64,000 nucleotides of DNA, from NCBI GenBank assembly GCA_963575745.1, contig CAUYUJ010009791.1:65001-129000 (forward strand), read 5' to 3'. Position 1 is the stretch's first letter. The number at the start of each line of letters is the position of its first letter. Source of the DNA: Prorocentrum cordatum (lineage: Eukaryota > Sar > Dinophyceae > Prorocentrales > Prorocentraceae). Both the position numbers and the translations under genes were made by a program. The notes below the pieces were generated by a model. It was not told the origin of the DNA. It made no database searches and saw nothing but the letters and a program-made list of their open reading frames with translations. This document shows positions 1 to 10,799 of the stretch, one piece after another.

Positions 1-430
1 GCGCAGGATGCAGCGTAGCAGCATGCTGCGGCTGACGTGGCTTTGCATACCATGGGTGAAGCACGGAGATGGAACACTCGCTTGCGCACCCTTCGGGCCG
101 AGAGGGCTGCGACGAGGTGCACACTCTCTCCCGACTATAACCACCACCAGAACCTCCCTTGTCTTCTCAAAAATGAGATGGGCGATTACCAGCGAGAGCG
201 GGGGACGTGAGCAAGAAGCGCCCTAGCTGCAATATGTGACCTGTGGTGGCGGGTGGCGCTTGGCATGAGGAGCTGCAGAGATGGCAACTATGGCCGTGGG
301 CGCCGTGAATTACCGAGCACACACAGAGAACGCCGAAGACAACACGCGTCCCCCACCGAACGCCTCCCATCTGAAAAACACGGTTCAAAGACCAGCTGAG
401 GTCAGGCGCCCACACAATCATTGATGAGAC
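1..430. other. No gene seen
   Basis: Only short overlapping frames occur here, with no recognisable domain and no clear repeat. Confidence 0.5.
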
Positions 431-432
431 CA

Positions 433-589
433 ACAGGTACCGATACCGCTACTCCCCGGACCTCTCCCGGGGTGCGTTCTGACCAGGACTTCGAGACGAA
501 TGCGACGGTGGCGACGAGGGTCTCCGAGGAGGCCCGAAAAGGGGAGAACAAGGAAAGGGTACAAGTATGGGTACCTTTTCCTCCTCTGA
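433..589 (+). mobile_element. Short TIR element, GGTACC family, copy 1
   Basis: The left end reads AACAGGTACCGATACCG and the right end reads GTATGGGTACCTTTTCC, so the ends are near-inverted. The interior (CCCCGGACCTCTCCCGGG, then GACCAGGACTTCG) matches a second copy at 23,095-23,233, and both copies continue into CCTCCTCTGA on the right. Two copies with conserved ends and diverged middles indicate a non-autonomous mobile repeat. No coding capacity and no clear target duplication were seen. Confidence 0.55.
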
Positions 590-780
590 AGCCCTCCCGC
601 TGGCAGCCAGGGAAGCGAAGCAGGCGGGCAGCACAACGACTCCAGGGCGGCCAGCCACGGCAGGCCGGCGCGGCGAGGGGCTCGCCCCCCGGCGAGCGGC
701 AGGGGGGCAAGACCCTACGACGGGGTCGTCGCATGCGGAGCGGAGCAGCACAACCGCGGGGTGATCGGAAGGCGGGGTCC

Positions 781-838
781 TTTCTCCTCCTCCCTCCTCC
801 TCCTCCTCCTCCTCCTCCTCCTCCTCCTCCTCCTCCTC
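781..838. repeat. (TCC)n microsatellite
   Basis: Nearly pure TCC/CTC run of about 19 units. It creates artificial polyproline and polyglutamate frames on the two strands. Confidence 0.95.
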
Positions 839-1640
839 AGGGCCGCATTGGCCAGGAGGGCCACGGGGCAGATCGACTCGGTAGTGTGGCCCCGCCCTGA
901 CTGTCGCAGCCTCGCTTGCCTGGTTGACGATTGGCAATAACACGTCCCTGTTCTGCGGCAAGGGCGGCAGGGGCGGCGGTTTTGCTCTGCATGGTTGATC
1001 ACACGGCCGCCTTGTCCGACATGTTGCTGGAAACGTCGCGGACCATGCAGGCAGGCGCACGTCCCGGAACAAACGCTGGAGTGCCAATCCCCAGCGGTTT
1101 ATCACTCCCCAGACGCGCCGGTGCAGACCACAACCGACAGAGGCGGGGCGCACGCGGCGGCCACCGGCCCGAGAGGTGCGCGTGGTGCCGCGAAGGATGG
1201 CTCCTGCAGGCAGAGTGCTGAAGATCCGGGATGATCAAGCCAGCCTCGAGCTGTCCTTATCCCTACGGAGACATGTCCACATGCGATCGCAAGCTTAGGG
1301 GTGAGCCCTAAAGCAGCGAGGAGACCCTTTAGCTCAGCATCGAGGGAGGGTGGCGATCTTGGGGGTAGCCTCCGGCTGGCGACGATCTCCGCTCGCAGTG
1401 AGGGCGGGCAAGCCTCCGCGACACGGCCAGCCGGCAAACCAGGCCTCCGCCCACGTGGTGATGCTGCGCAATGCGCGGCTTCGCCTCACGAGGCGCGCCC
1501 TCGACTCAGAGGCCCACAACTGGCCGCCGAGTCGATTTGGATGCGGCCAAGGCCGTTCGGATGTCCCACGACGGGCGGCAGCGACGTCGGTGGCACACGC
1601 TTGCCGTCCGATGGGGCCACTGTCGGGCACACGCTGACAC
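839..1640. other. No gene seen
   Basis: GC-rich sequence with short overlapping frames in several phases, none with recognisable domains. No tandem repeat is evident. Confidence 0.45.
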
Positions 1641-1642
1641 GG

Positions 1643-1802
1643 ATGAGGGATCCGTGGATCTGGCGCGTGGGTGCCAGATCCCCAGATCGGGAACAGTACC
1701 CCGCGAAACAGGAGACCGGCGTCACCGCATTTGGCGACGGAGCGGGTCGAGTTCGTATGGAAACGGGCCCGTCGCTCATCCACGAGCCTTAATCCATGTT
1801 CT
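1643..1802 (-). mobile_element. GATCCATGG-family dispersed repeat, reverse copy
   Basis: Read on the minus strand this matches the copies at 3,035-3,206 and 59,082-59,260. Shared blocks are ACATGGATYAAG, GACGGGYCCC and the paired GATCCATGGAT/CCAGATCC palindromic ends beside TTTGGCGACC. It is the most diverged of the three copies. Confidence 0.5.
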
Positions 1803-2694
1803 CGCTTCCTCGAAACTCCGGGTAGGTGCGCGAGTTCCTGGGAGGCCTGTTGGACGAACCCCTCGATAGCGCTATCGCCCGCGCAGTGAATGGACGAACG
1901 AGGCCACCTGCGCCGCCATGTGCCCGAAGGCGCGTGCGACAGCCTGGCACGGAGCTCGGGCGGACGCGGAAAAGCAGAAACAGGGGGCAGGAGGAGGATG
2001 AGAGAAACAGAAGAGGACGAGGAAGAGGGGGGCGCGGGGAAACTGGAAGCACGGGCACGGGGAGCGGGGAGCGGGGAAAGGGGAGGGGAACGGACAACGG
2101 GAACGCACTGCCCGCCCCTGGTGTAGACGTAGAGCAAGCGGCGAGCGGCGAGCGAAGCCTCGCTGGATGGGCTCACTGCCGACCCGGGCCAGAGGGCAAG
2201 CCACTGCACACACTGCACAAGCTCTCGGGCGTGGCGGGCTGGACGAGGGCCACGGTGACAAACCGTATGTCCTGGCGATGTGAGGCCACGGTAAGGTCAC
2301 ACATTGCCGGTACCTCTTCCAACCAACTATCCACTGACGCAGCGGGCCCGAACCGCGCAGGGAGCGAATGGCTGCCTTGCGAAACTTGGGAGGCCAACGC
2401 GCGGGCAACGAGAACTGGCAGCTCTGGCGGAGCGGCTACCGGCGTTTCTGGCAAGGAGGGTGCCCTGGAGTGAGCCCTATTCCCCATCATCGAAAAAAAA
2501 GCTTGTCGCCCCGCCCGATAGCGCGGCACCAGAGTGGGTGATACATAGAGCCACCATGCCCGAGCAAGAGGTCAAGCTCGCGCAGCGTGACGAGTGAGTC
2601 GGCTAGCCCCGCATCGAAAGCCCTTGCAGTCAGATCAAAACCGTGTGTATATGTGTATGTGTGTATATATACATAGAACTGCATGAACATAGTA
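1803..2694. other. No gene seen; purine-rich patch
   Basis: Contains a purine-rich stretch at about 1,970-2,100 and a short TG/TA run at about 2,643-2,672. Frames crossing it are low complexity and show no domain. Confidence 0.4.
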
Positions 2695-2820
2695 TGTCGG
2701 AGCTCCACGCGGATTCTTGGATCCGCGCTGGCGGCGCGCGGAGCGCGCCAGGGAGGGCGGTAGAAGCGTTGACAAGGGGCCCCCAGCGCCGATCCAAAAC
2801 ATCCGCGTGGAGCTCCGACA
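2695..2820 (+). mobile_element. Short TIR element, GGATCCGCGCTGG family
   Basis: The ends form a long imperfect inverted repeat: TGTCGGAGCTCCACGCGGAT on the left and its complement ending at 2,820 on the right. The repeat continues inward through TTGGATCCGCGCTGG and CCAGCGCCGATCCAA. Related elements occur at about 21,220-21,357, 29,823-29,885, 46,560-46,640 and 50,304-50,432. No clear target duplication was found. Confidence 0.6.
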
Positions 2821-3034
2821 GTTTCTCGTAGTTGTGCCATTTTCCTCCTTCGATAAATGCGCGACGAACTGAAGGGGGTCTTGAGCAAAATGACATAGTG
2901 ACCCCACGCGGTGACATAGGCGGGCCGCTTTCTTCCGTCGCCCGGACGACCTGCAACAGAGGGCCCGGGCACATCTGGCGGCGCGCAAAGGGTAGGAAGA
3001 GGGAGGACAGGCTTCTTACAGCTGTTGGCAAAAC

Positions 3035-3206
3035 AATCAGGCGATCACAAACATGGATCAAGGGGGCATGGAGTAGCGACGGGTCCCGTTTTCATGGGAA
3101 ATCGCGGGGTTCCGCCGCCGAACAAGGCGGCACAGGCTGCATGTTGGAGAGGACACTTCCCCCGATCCATGGGTTTGGCGACCGCGCGCCAGATCCATGG
3201 ATCGCT
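3035..3206 (+). mobile_element. GATCCATGG-family dispersed repeat
   Basis: Close match to 59,082-59,260 over the whole length, from AATCAGGCGATC to CCATGGATC. The 3' part is palindromic (GATCCATGG...TTGGCG facing CGCGCCAGATCCATGGATC). Confidence 0.6.
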
Positions 3207-3515
3207 AAAAAACGCCCACCCACAGACGTTGCTTCGACGGTGCCCTCCCAGAACTGCATTTCAATGCTGCGCTCGCGGCCGTTGTCGGGGTGCAAGCATC
3301 GACCGAGGCAACCCCGTTCGCGTGCGACATTGAATTGGGGGGGGGGGGGCACGGGGGTTCTGAACACAGCAGCGTTGTCCATTATGCCTGGTGGTCGATT
3401 CTTTACGCCAACGGCGGTGGAAGCAGGGGTGCTTCTAAGAAGCCCTCCCCCCTCCCCCCTGCCCGCCCTCCGCGAGTGGCTGATCCTCGCCCCGAGGGCA
3501 GGGCCCACACGACTG

Positions 3516-3555
3516 GCGACGACTGACGGCGACGACGAGGACGACGACGGCAACA

Positions 3556-3586
<31 letters not shown>

Positions 3587-3641
3587 TGACGACGACGACG
3601 ACGACGACCATGCCGACGACGACGACGACGTCGACGACGTC
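3516..3641. repeat. (GAC)n microsatellite
   Basis: Imperfect GAC/GACGAC array interrupted by GGC and AAC units. It gives poly-Asp on the plus strand and poly-Ser/Val on the minus strand. A G10 run lies upstream at about 3,339-3,348. Confidence 0.9.
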
Positions 3642-5090
3642 AAGGGAAAAGTTTGAAGACAAGCAGGACCAGCGGCGGAAGGAGCCTGCAGATACACATG
3701 TGAAGTGACGGAGGGGGGGAGCAGAGAGATGGAGCGAGAGAAGCAGAGCTAGAGAGAGAGAGGGCGAGAGATGCACAGAGAGGAAACGGGGAGAAGGAGG
3801 AAGAGAAGGAATGTTGTGAGGGCGACGAGGACGAGGACGGGGGCTACGAAAATGTACGACGCAGAAGAACGCGCCTGGAACAGCACGATCCCGGAAATTC
3901 AGCGAAGGTCCTTTTCCCGTGCAAGTATCCCTGCAAGCATCTGTCGTGGGAGCGCCGCCGACATCAAAAGACAGTGAACAGAACGCCGTGGCTGCTTCCA
4001 GCCGCCATGGAGCGTTGTCGAAACGCGCCGGCACGCCAGAGGGAAGAGGAACGAATGAGCGTGCCAGTCTGTGAGCGCTCGTTTCTATCACTGTGCACGC
4101 CCCAGCGCTTGTCACGCTGGCGGTGGTGCTTTCGTCCGCTCCGTTACCCTCGTTCCTCTTCCCTGCATGGGGGGCTCGGCGAAAGAGAGCAAAGATGGAG
4201 CCTGACCTGACGTAGGGGGTGGCAGGACACTGCCGCAAGCGGGGAGTTTAAACAATTGCGGTGTATTCGTCGCCCAGTCGCATTCTAGGACATGCAAGTG
4301 GCTCCCCCACCCCGACGGGCCAGTGCGGGTGACCGCATGGCCAAACGGGTGCCACGGTGCGCTCTACGCCATTGGAGGGGTTCGTGGAGAGAGGGAACAC
4401 AACGAGCAAAAGAGTGACGCCTTCCCAAACAACGAAACGAGAAAACGAAAAAAGGCCACAGGAAAACAGCCGACATTCTTTCCCAGACGTGTGAGCTGAA
4501 GCGAGACATTGCATCGCATGTCAATTGGAGTGGGTCGACTCCTCTGCTGTGCCCCACGGTTGGCTTTGCAACGATAGCGTGCAACAGCGATCTCCGAAAA
4601 GCACGCTATCCATGTGAGGGGATTCCCCCCGAGAAGAGGCTCCTTCTGCGCACGCCCTCCCCCCTGCGAAGGCCTCGTCGATGCACGCTATTCCCCTACT
4701 AGGGCTCCCTCGGTGCACGCCATCCCCATGGGAAGGGATGGCGTGTAATAGGCGAGCCAGCGGCGCCAGTGCAACGCCAACCGTGCAGAGTGACAACGGG
4801 CAGAGGTGGAGGGAGGGAAGAGGGAGCGGGAAAGAAGAATACAGAGGGAAGAGGCACGGGGGAGGCGGGAGGAGGGAGGAGAGTTATCCTGGCGACGGGA
4901 CCACTATTATGCAGCTGCGTGTGGCGCAGGCTTTAGCCCTCCTTTCTTGACATACGCAACCCGCCGCGTGGCAGTGCGGATACGGGGCTGCGGAGCAGGT
5001 GCTCACAAGCGCGCTGAGAGTTCCCTGTGGGGCGCGATCCGCGCGAGGGATGTTCCGAATTGGGCGGGGGCTCTCACGCGAGCGCACCTG
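3642..5090. other. No gene seen
   Basis: GA-rich stretch at about 3,710-3,800, then unremarkable GC-rich sequence. The facing GCACGCTAT and CACGCTATT patches near 4,600-4,690 are too short to call an element. Confidence 0.4.
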
Positions 5091-5099
5091 CTGAGGCCG

Positions 5100-6140
5100 T
5101 GTGTAGAGCTCCGAATGGACTCACGAAACGTGTGACGGGTGCGCCGAAATGAAGCTGCCAAGCATGCGGGCAGAGGCCACTGGGTCGGTGGAGCTCCACA
5201 CGGGGCCACGCCACGAGACAGGTGAGGGGTGCGACGAACGTCGACGGCTTTTATTTTCTGCACGGCGACGCTGACGCCGCGTGCGCTGTGAGACGCTATG
5301 CTTGCATGGGGATGCGAATGCCATGTTGAGCATCTGTTGCAGGGGGGCGCTAATGCCGTGTGCGCCGGGGCACGTTTCGCAGCGCTGATGCCGTGGGCGC
5401 CGAGAGCAGATCCTCGTAACTGTCGCATTCTGGACGCCCCCGAAGGTTGGAGGACCCCATGGGGCGCCCCTGGATGCCCGAGCGGGACGGCTGCGACGCC
5501 CAAATGTTGTTCCTGCCGCGGCCCAAAGCCCAGGAAACGCACCGAGAGGCTCCTGAACGTTCGCCGTGACACCTTTTCTGCAAGTGGATGCTAAGCCCAT
5601 GTGCTCCGTGACATGTTGTTGCTAGGAAGACGCTCTCCCCAGCTGAGCCGTGACACATTTGTTGCAAAGGGGCGGTGACGACATGGGGGGGGTCTATTGG
5701 GCCACAGAGCGTGTGAAGGGTGTGCCGAAAGGTGGCGGTTGCGCCATGCAGACTCTCCCACTGGGACCTGCGGTAAAGCTCCCTACTGGGCCACGAAGCG
5801 TCGGAGGGGAGCGCCGAAATTCCCCCCCAAACAGCAGGCGCCCGCGCCCGCTGGGGTCTTCGGTGGGGCTCCCACGGGGCAAGAAAAACGTTCCAAGAGC
5901 GTGCCGGAACGGCTCCCTGTGCCTGCGCCCACATGGGGCCCTCGGTGGGATTCCCCATGGTGCCACGACACGCGGGAGATGCCGCATGCGCCCGCGCTCA
6001 CTGGGGCCTTCGACTGAGCTCTCTTGGGGGGTCACGAAGCGTGGGAGGCGCGTGCCGAAATTTGCCCCCAGACCTCATGCGCCCGCGCGCCCATTCGGGG
6101 CCATCGGTGGAGCTCTCCGGGGGGCAACGAAGCGCGGGAG
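5100..6140. repeat. Diverged tandem repeat, unit about 100 bp
   Basis: Recurring block order is ACGAAGCGTGGGAGG, GTGCCGAAAT, CGCCCGCGC, TGGGGCC and TCGGTGGAGCTC. It is clearest from about 5,690 to 6,140 (about five units), with weaker copies from 5,100. No reading frame is conserved across units, so I read it as an old satellite. Confidence 0.6.
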
Positions 6141-6217
6141 GTCGTCGTTGTCTCCCGGTTTCGGGCCCCAGGGCCATCGCAGACCGATTCGAGACAGATG
6201 CCTCGGAAACATAAGGC

Positions 6218-6397
6218 TAGGTCGGGTGTGTCCCCCTACAGGCGGATTTTGGAGGACACATATAAATTGGTCAACAAAATATTGAAAAATTAGTCAACAA
6301 AATATTGAAAAATTGTCAAACATAGTGGATCATCGTCCCCACTCTATTTTTTTACCGTTTTGGGATTTTCCTCCTGTAGAGAGACGCGACCGACTTA
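6218..6397 (+). mobile_element. MITE with TAGGTCGGG ends, 180 bp
   Basis: The left end TAGGTCGGGTGTGTCCCCCT and the right end, whose reverse complement begins TAAGTCGGTCGCGTCTCTCT, form an imperfect inverted repeat that runs into CTACAGG on both sides. The interior is AT-rich and contains a direct repeat of GTCAACAAAATATTGAAAAA. Flanks CATAAGGC and CATATGGG match at 6 of 8 positions and may be a decayed target duplication. Same family as 29,336, 48,881 and 50,139. Confidence 0.7.
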
Positions 6398-6615
6398 CAT
6401 ATGGGGTCCACGGCGCCAGTCGTGAGTTCTGGCGATGCTGTACTTTCGCTCGCGCCGTCGGATCTCGGGGGGGCCTTACGTCACGCAGGCAGGAGTGGGA
6501 TCTGCACACAGACACACACACACACACACACCAAAGCATGCGGCCCTTGGCTCGAGACAGAGTGTGCACATCCTGTTTGATGTCCCGCGCTCGGGAGCCT
6601 GCCCTTAAGAACGTA

Positions 6616-6683
6616 CACGCGGGCCCCGAGAGTACACACCCCCACCACGTCGATTCCTCCTCCCTCCTCCACGCGGGCCCCGA

Positions 6684-6738
<55 letters not shown>

Positions 6739-6787
6739 CATATATATATATATACACCCCCACCACGTCGATTCCTCCTCCCTCCTC
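6616..6787. repeat. Tandem duplication with (TA)n expanded in the second copy
   Basis: A unit beginning CACGCGGGCCCCGAGA and ending ATTCCTCCTCCCTCCTC occurs twice. The first copy has only GTACACACCCCC between the shared blocks. The second carries a TA tract of about 65-70 bp at the same point. Confidence 0.8.
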
Positions 6788-7108
6788 TTCCTCTCCTCTC
6801 TCCTGGCAAGGGGGGAGGAGGTGAGGGAGGTGGTGGTGTATGTTTCTGGGCCCCGTGGCACATCGTGCTGTGCGCGGTGGTGGTTGGGAGGACGGCTGAA
6901 TGGTCAGGCTTCTTCTCCGAGAGAGGGAGGAGGACGACGAGCGCTTCCGGCGCCCGGCTCCCTGGCCGGGGCGCCGCGCCGTGTGGCGGGGTTGGGGGGC
7001 CACTGCGCAGAAGGCGCCCGTGCACGACCACCGCCTCGGCCAGGAGAGTCTGTGCACCCTGCTGGGGCCCAGGATGGCCTTGGCCGGGCGTGGCTTGGCG
7101 CGCCACCT

Positions 7109-7242
7109 CCTGGAGGAGGAGGAGGAGGAGGAGGAGGAGGAGGAGGAGGAGGAGGAGGAGGAGGAGGTGGAGGAGGAGGAGGAGGAGGAGGGGGAGGAGG
7201 AGGAGGAGGAGGAGGAGGAGGAGGAGGAGGAGAAGGAGGAGC
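7109..7242. repeat. (GGA)n microsatellite
   Basis: Long imperfect GGA run with occasional GGT, GGG and GAA units. All long frames here are simple-repeat translations. Confidence 0.95.
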
Positions 7243-7436
7243 AGGCGAGGCGAAACGACGCCCGCCATGAAATGCCGTCCGGCACCGACAACCGCCGCTG
7301 TGCGGCAGGCGGCTCCTGCCCCGAGCCCCGAGCGGGCCACGCCCGCGGCGACACCGACACAGCGAGCCCTGCCGACAGCGGGCGGGCGCCGCGAGTCATC
7401 CGACTCCGTCCCCTCTCCGTCGGTCAAAACGACGCG

Positions 7437-7602
7437 AGGATCGGGACAAAATCGGATCGGGATAACTCGAAATCTCTGAGAATCGGCGGGTTTGGAGGAT
7501 GTATTGGGCGCCGGCCGCTCTAGAGCGTTCCGGAACGCTCTGAGAGCGCTCAGGAACGCTCTGGAGCGATTTATCCCGATCCTAGCCCTGTTTTATCGGT
7601 CC
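7437..7602. mobile_element. Putative TIR element with palindromic core
   Basis: The flank CGGGACAAAATCGGATCGGG faces the complement of ATCCCGATCCTAGCCCTGTT. Between them is a perfect 20-bp palindrome, AGAGCGTTCCGGAACGCTCT, at 7,523-7,542, followed by more AACGCTC copies. Only one copy was seen in the window. Confidence 0.4.
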
Positions 7603-7803
7603 TCCACCGGTGGTGGTGGTGGTGTTCCACCGCCTTCCGGCTGCGCGCGAGAGCGACCCTCGGCGACAGCGGCATCGGGTGCGCGACCTGCCGCGCACTG
7701 CATGCGGTGCGACGGCAGCGGCCTGCGCGCTTGGCCTCGGCCCACCCCCCCTGCGCCCTCCGAAAGCCGCGCACCAGAGTGGAGGCGGCCCCCATGGGGT
7801 CCG

Positions 7804-7957
7804 AGTAGATGGGGGTCGGAGGATCACACCGCCTCGCCGAGGCATCGGACGTCGGCGATGCATTGGCGATGCCGGCGTGAAGAAAGGCGGGCTCCACATC
7901 GCGCCGCATCGTCGATGCATCGTCGGCGCGGCGCGATCCTCCGGACCCATCTATTTC
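7804..7957. mobile_element. GCATCG-rich TIR element, copy 1
   Basis: Ends GAGTAGATGGGGGTCGGAGG and the complement of GATCCTCCGGACCCATCTAT face each other. The interior is made of GCATCGNCGATGC palindromes. Matching elements lie at 59,673-59,830 and 62,266-62,440. Confidence 0.6.
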
Positions 7958-8394
7958 GAGCCCATGTGGGTGCCCTGGAAAAACGGCCCCCAAGGCGTGA
8001 GGGGACGCCTTTATTTTTGACCGGACCCCGTCCGAGACATGCTTGATTGTTTCAGCACGCGGTCCCCGAAGACCCGTCCCTCTTCCCAAGGCTGGCTTCT
8101 CATCCAAAACAAAACCGTCCTTTGACTGGCCTGGGGCCCGGCGAGGGCCCCTGGAGGCCGAAAACGGCCAGTAACCTTCTGGCCGAAGACGGCAACAAAA
8201 AAAAGCCGTCCCCCCCGGCAAAGGGCCACCCCCCGCGTGTGGCCGAGTGCACGTCCGCCTTCTGAAGAATATTCGCCTCCCCCAGGCGGCGAGGTGGTGG
8301 GAGGGCGGCGCGCAGCAGGGCCAGGGGCCTGCGCGGCGGGGCCGCCAGAGGCTCACTGAGCCAGGACACCTGATCAGCGTCCCTCCAACGGGGA
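7958..8394. other. No gene; dispersed GGCCCGGCGAGGGCCCC motif
   Basis: Contains GGCCCGGCGAGGGCCCC followed by GGAGGCCGAAAACGG at about 8,135-8,170. Similar blocks recur near 21,580-21,610 and 30,205-30,240. Boundaries are not definable here. Confidence 0.35.
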
Positions 8395-8524
8395 CTCCAC
8401 TAACGGGCACTCTGGCCAGTAACCCAGCGAACCCAATCCTCCCCGATGTGGGCAACGCTGCAACGCCAAAAAAAGGCCCGAAAGTGGCAACTTTCGGCAA
8501 TTTTCCAAAGTACCCGTTAGTGAG
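8395..8524. mobile_element. Putative TIR element, CACTAACGGG ends
   Basis: The left end CTCCACTAACGGGCACTCTGG faces the complement of the right end TACCCGTTAGTGAG (CTCACTAACGGGTA). The element is about 130 bp. Single copy in the window. Confidence 0.4.
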
Positions 8525-10000
8525 CACCCGTTACGGCGCCACTGACCTGAAACTCTGGAGAGCGAGCCGGGAGAAGCTGGGGCGAGGACCGAGGTGGGGG
8601 CGCGGGGATCGGGCCGGATCGGGGAGGGCTCACGGCCATCCTGCGAGAGGGCCTCGAGGCTGCAGGAGGGTGAGGGAGAGGAAGAAACAGACAGGGTAAG
8701 CGGTCCAAGGAAACGGGGGCGCAGGGGAGGAGGGCGAAGACACCCTGAGTTCCGACGAAGCGAAAGCACGAGACGTCGGGAAAATGCACGACTGGAGCCC
8801 TAGACCCAAGCTTTCTGCTGCGCTTTCCCAGCCAGACCGGTCTCTGATAGCCCTGGGGCCCGAAACCGGGCGAAGGCGCCCAGTGTGAAAAGATGCATCG
8901 CCCGGATCTCGAGGGGACGGCCGGGAGAGGCCAGGCAGTACGCGAGCGAGGAGACGAGGAGGACGAGGACGATCGCGGCGCGCATCGTCGCCTCAGCCGC
9001 GGCCGCTGCTCGCGCTTCCCCCCCCCCCGGCGCCGCCGCGGTACCCCCCCCGATCCCCTTCCAGACTCCCAGCTCCTGCTCTCTGCTGCCTCCTGCGCCC
9101 TCATTCCTTCTCCTTCCTTCTCACGCGTCCATCCTCCGTCCTCCGACCCCACCCCCCTTCTCCCTCCTCTCGTGTGACTTCCCTCCTCTCGCTCATCATT
9201 CGGTTCGTGCTGCCTCCCTCCATCCCACACCTCCTCCTTTTCATCCAGCCCCGCCTCCCTGCACACAACTCCTGACTCGCCAGAGACAACTATGGCCGCG
9301 AAACTTGAAACATCCAGCAGCTACACGGATAGATCGCGATTCGCTGTTCCAATACTGCTCTCGCCTTGGAGCCGCGCACGCTTGACTTAGATAGGCATCA
9401 CCGCGTTTACACGGATGGAGGGCAACTCGTTTGGCCTTAGCGCCTCACGCAGTCGCCTTAACATCTCCACGCAGCTTCATACATGTAGGGCGGGCCGTCT
9501 TCGAAATGCGGTTGTCGCCTTAGCGTTGCGCGCATTCGCTGTGAAATCTTCCAACGATTGCAAAGAAAGCGGGTGATTCCTATTCAACAATAATGTGGAT
9601 ACAGCCTGACTGTGGCGCATGCTAGCAAGGTTGGGAAAAAAGCTCAGTTGCAAAAGTGCGCTCTCGAGGCTTTCTCATCCAAGGCTTTCGTTTCAGACTT
9701 CCAGACACGCTGTCGCAGATGGAGGGCGATTCCCTATTTCCCAAAACGTTGCACTCGCTTAGCACCCCCTCGCGCTATACGACGAGGGCCTGACCAGTCC
9801 AGTGCAGATCAGGAAGGGATGTGCCGAACAGCACCAGGAGCGGCATCAAGATCACACCGGGCCCGCGCCTCGACAGTAGGGCAGTCTTTGAGCGGCGAAA
9901 CTGATGGCCGTGCGCGACAAGCATACAAATCATACGCCGCGGCTTATGCGGGCTCCAGCGTGGCACGCCGGGTGGATGGGAAGGCACCTGTGGGCGACCA
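8525..10000. other. No gene seen; pyrimidine-rich patch
   Basis: A pyrimidine-rich stretch covers about 9,060-9,250. The remainder (9,250-10,000) is mixed sequence with no recognisable domain or repeat. Confidence 0.4.
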
Positions 10001-10020
10001 ATTGACTTGGCTATGATTGG

Positions 10021-10338
10021 TTGCGTGGAACGGTCGGAAACCCCGTTATGCAGCAGACAGTGCAGCAGCAGTTCGGCGCGTTGGGCGCTCTGGACGGTCA
10101 CGCAACAGCCCCGACACCACCTCTCAGCGCGCGGGCACAGCCCACAAGGAGGGCCCAGCGCTTGGCACAGAAGCTGGAGAACCTTCCTCTGGCAGCTCGT
10201 GCGTTGGAGCAGAAGCTTACGAGCGCAGCGCGCGAGACGGAGACCGCGCTGGCCGAGCTGGAGAAGTACGACAAGGATAACAACCCAGCCACAAGCAGCC
10301 CCAGCTCAACCGCGCGTGCGAACTCAGGGGATTATTGA
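10021..10338 (+). CDS. Unrecognised open frame, helical, possible remnant
   Basis: A 105-residue frame rich in Ala, Leu, Glu and Gln. The segment around residues 44-80 (RLAQKLENLP, ALEQKLTSAA, ALAELEKYDK) has the heptad look of a coiled coil. I do not recognise a family. Such segments occur in ORF1 proteins of non-LTR elements, but no neighbouring RT on this strand supports that here. It ends in a stop beside a frame-2 continuation at about 10,320-10,567 (TITVFGLGKHVDFELSDTDG), so a frameshift or an intron is possible. Confidence 0.3.
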   Translation: MRGTVGNPVMQQTVQQQFGALGALDGHATAPTPPLSARAQPTRRAQRLAQKLENLPLAARALEQKLTSAARETETALAELEKYDKDNNPATSSPSSTARANSGDY

Positions 10339-10567
10339 CGGCTGCCCGTCAGCCCTCCAGGTGGAGGACAGGACGATCACAGTTTTCGGGCTGGGAAAGC
10401 ACGTGGACTTCGAGCTGTCCGACACGGACGGGGAAGGCGAAGTGGTTGGTGTTGTCGTCTGGGCAGATCTCCACCATCGCCGAGTTCCTCTCCGAGAAAT
10501 CTGGTCTACGGTCGGGAGTTGTTGCCTAGCGTGTCGCGGCGGCGGCCCCGGCGACACGCTAGGCTAG
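10320..10567 (+). other. Unrecognised open segment continuing 10,021 frame
   Basis: In frame 2 this segment reads like coding sequence (VEDRTITVFGLGKHVDFELS, then DTDGEGEVVGVVVWAD) before reaching the hairpin at 10,524-10,564. A further plausible segment in frame 2 is at about 10,580-10,800 (TLKFEGQGVVSKWRRSVVGL). I cannot name it. Confidence 0.25.
10524..10564. repeat. Perfect hairpin, 14-bp stem
   Basis: GCCTAGCGTGTCGC pairs perfectly with GCGACACGCTAGGC across a 13-nt GC-rich loop. It interrupts an otherwise coding-looking frame. Confidence 0.7.
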
Positions 10568-10799
10568 GCCCTGCGAGCGGATAGGGCGTCGCTCCGCCCT
10601 ACTGTGCGGGAGGCTCGGGAGAAGGGCGGGACATTGAAGTTTGAAGGCCAGGGCGTGGTTAGCAAATGGCGCCGAAGCGTGGTGGGCCTCGTGCAGCAGC
10701 TCGCGGCATCTGCGAAGGCCACCGTCCTGACGCCGTGGACTGCTGTGGATGCGAGGCCGGCCCTCTCATTGTTTCCTGCGCTTGACCTGTACCGCCGCG

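Noticed and set aside
449-1153. 234-codon minus-strand frame
   Set aside because: It crosses the TCC tract as poly-Glu, has no domain, and overlaps other equally long frames.
10524-10564. Hairpins considered as intrinsic transcription terminators
   Set aside because: No T-tract follows and the DNA appears eukaryotic, where such terminators are not expected.
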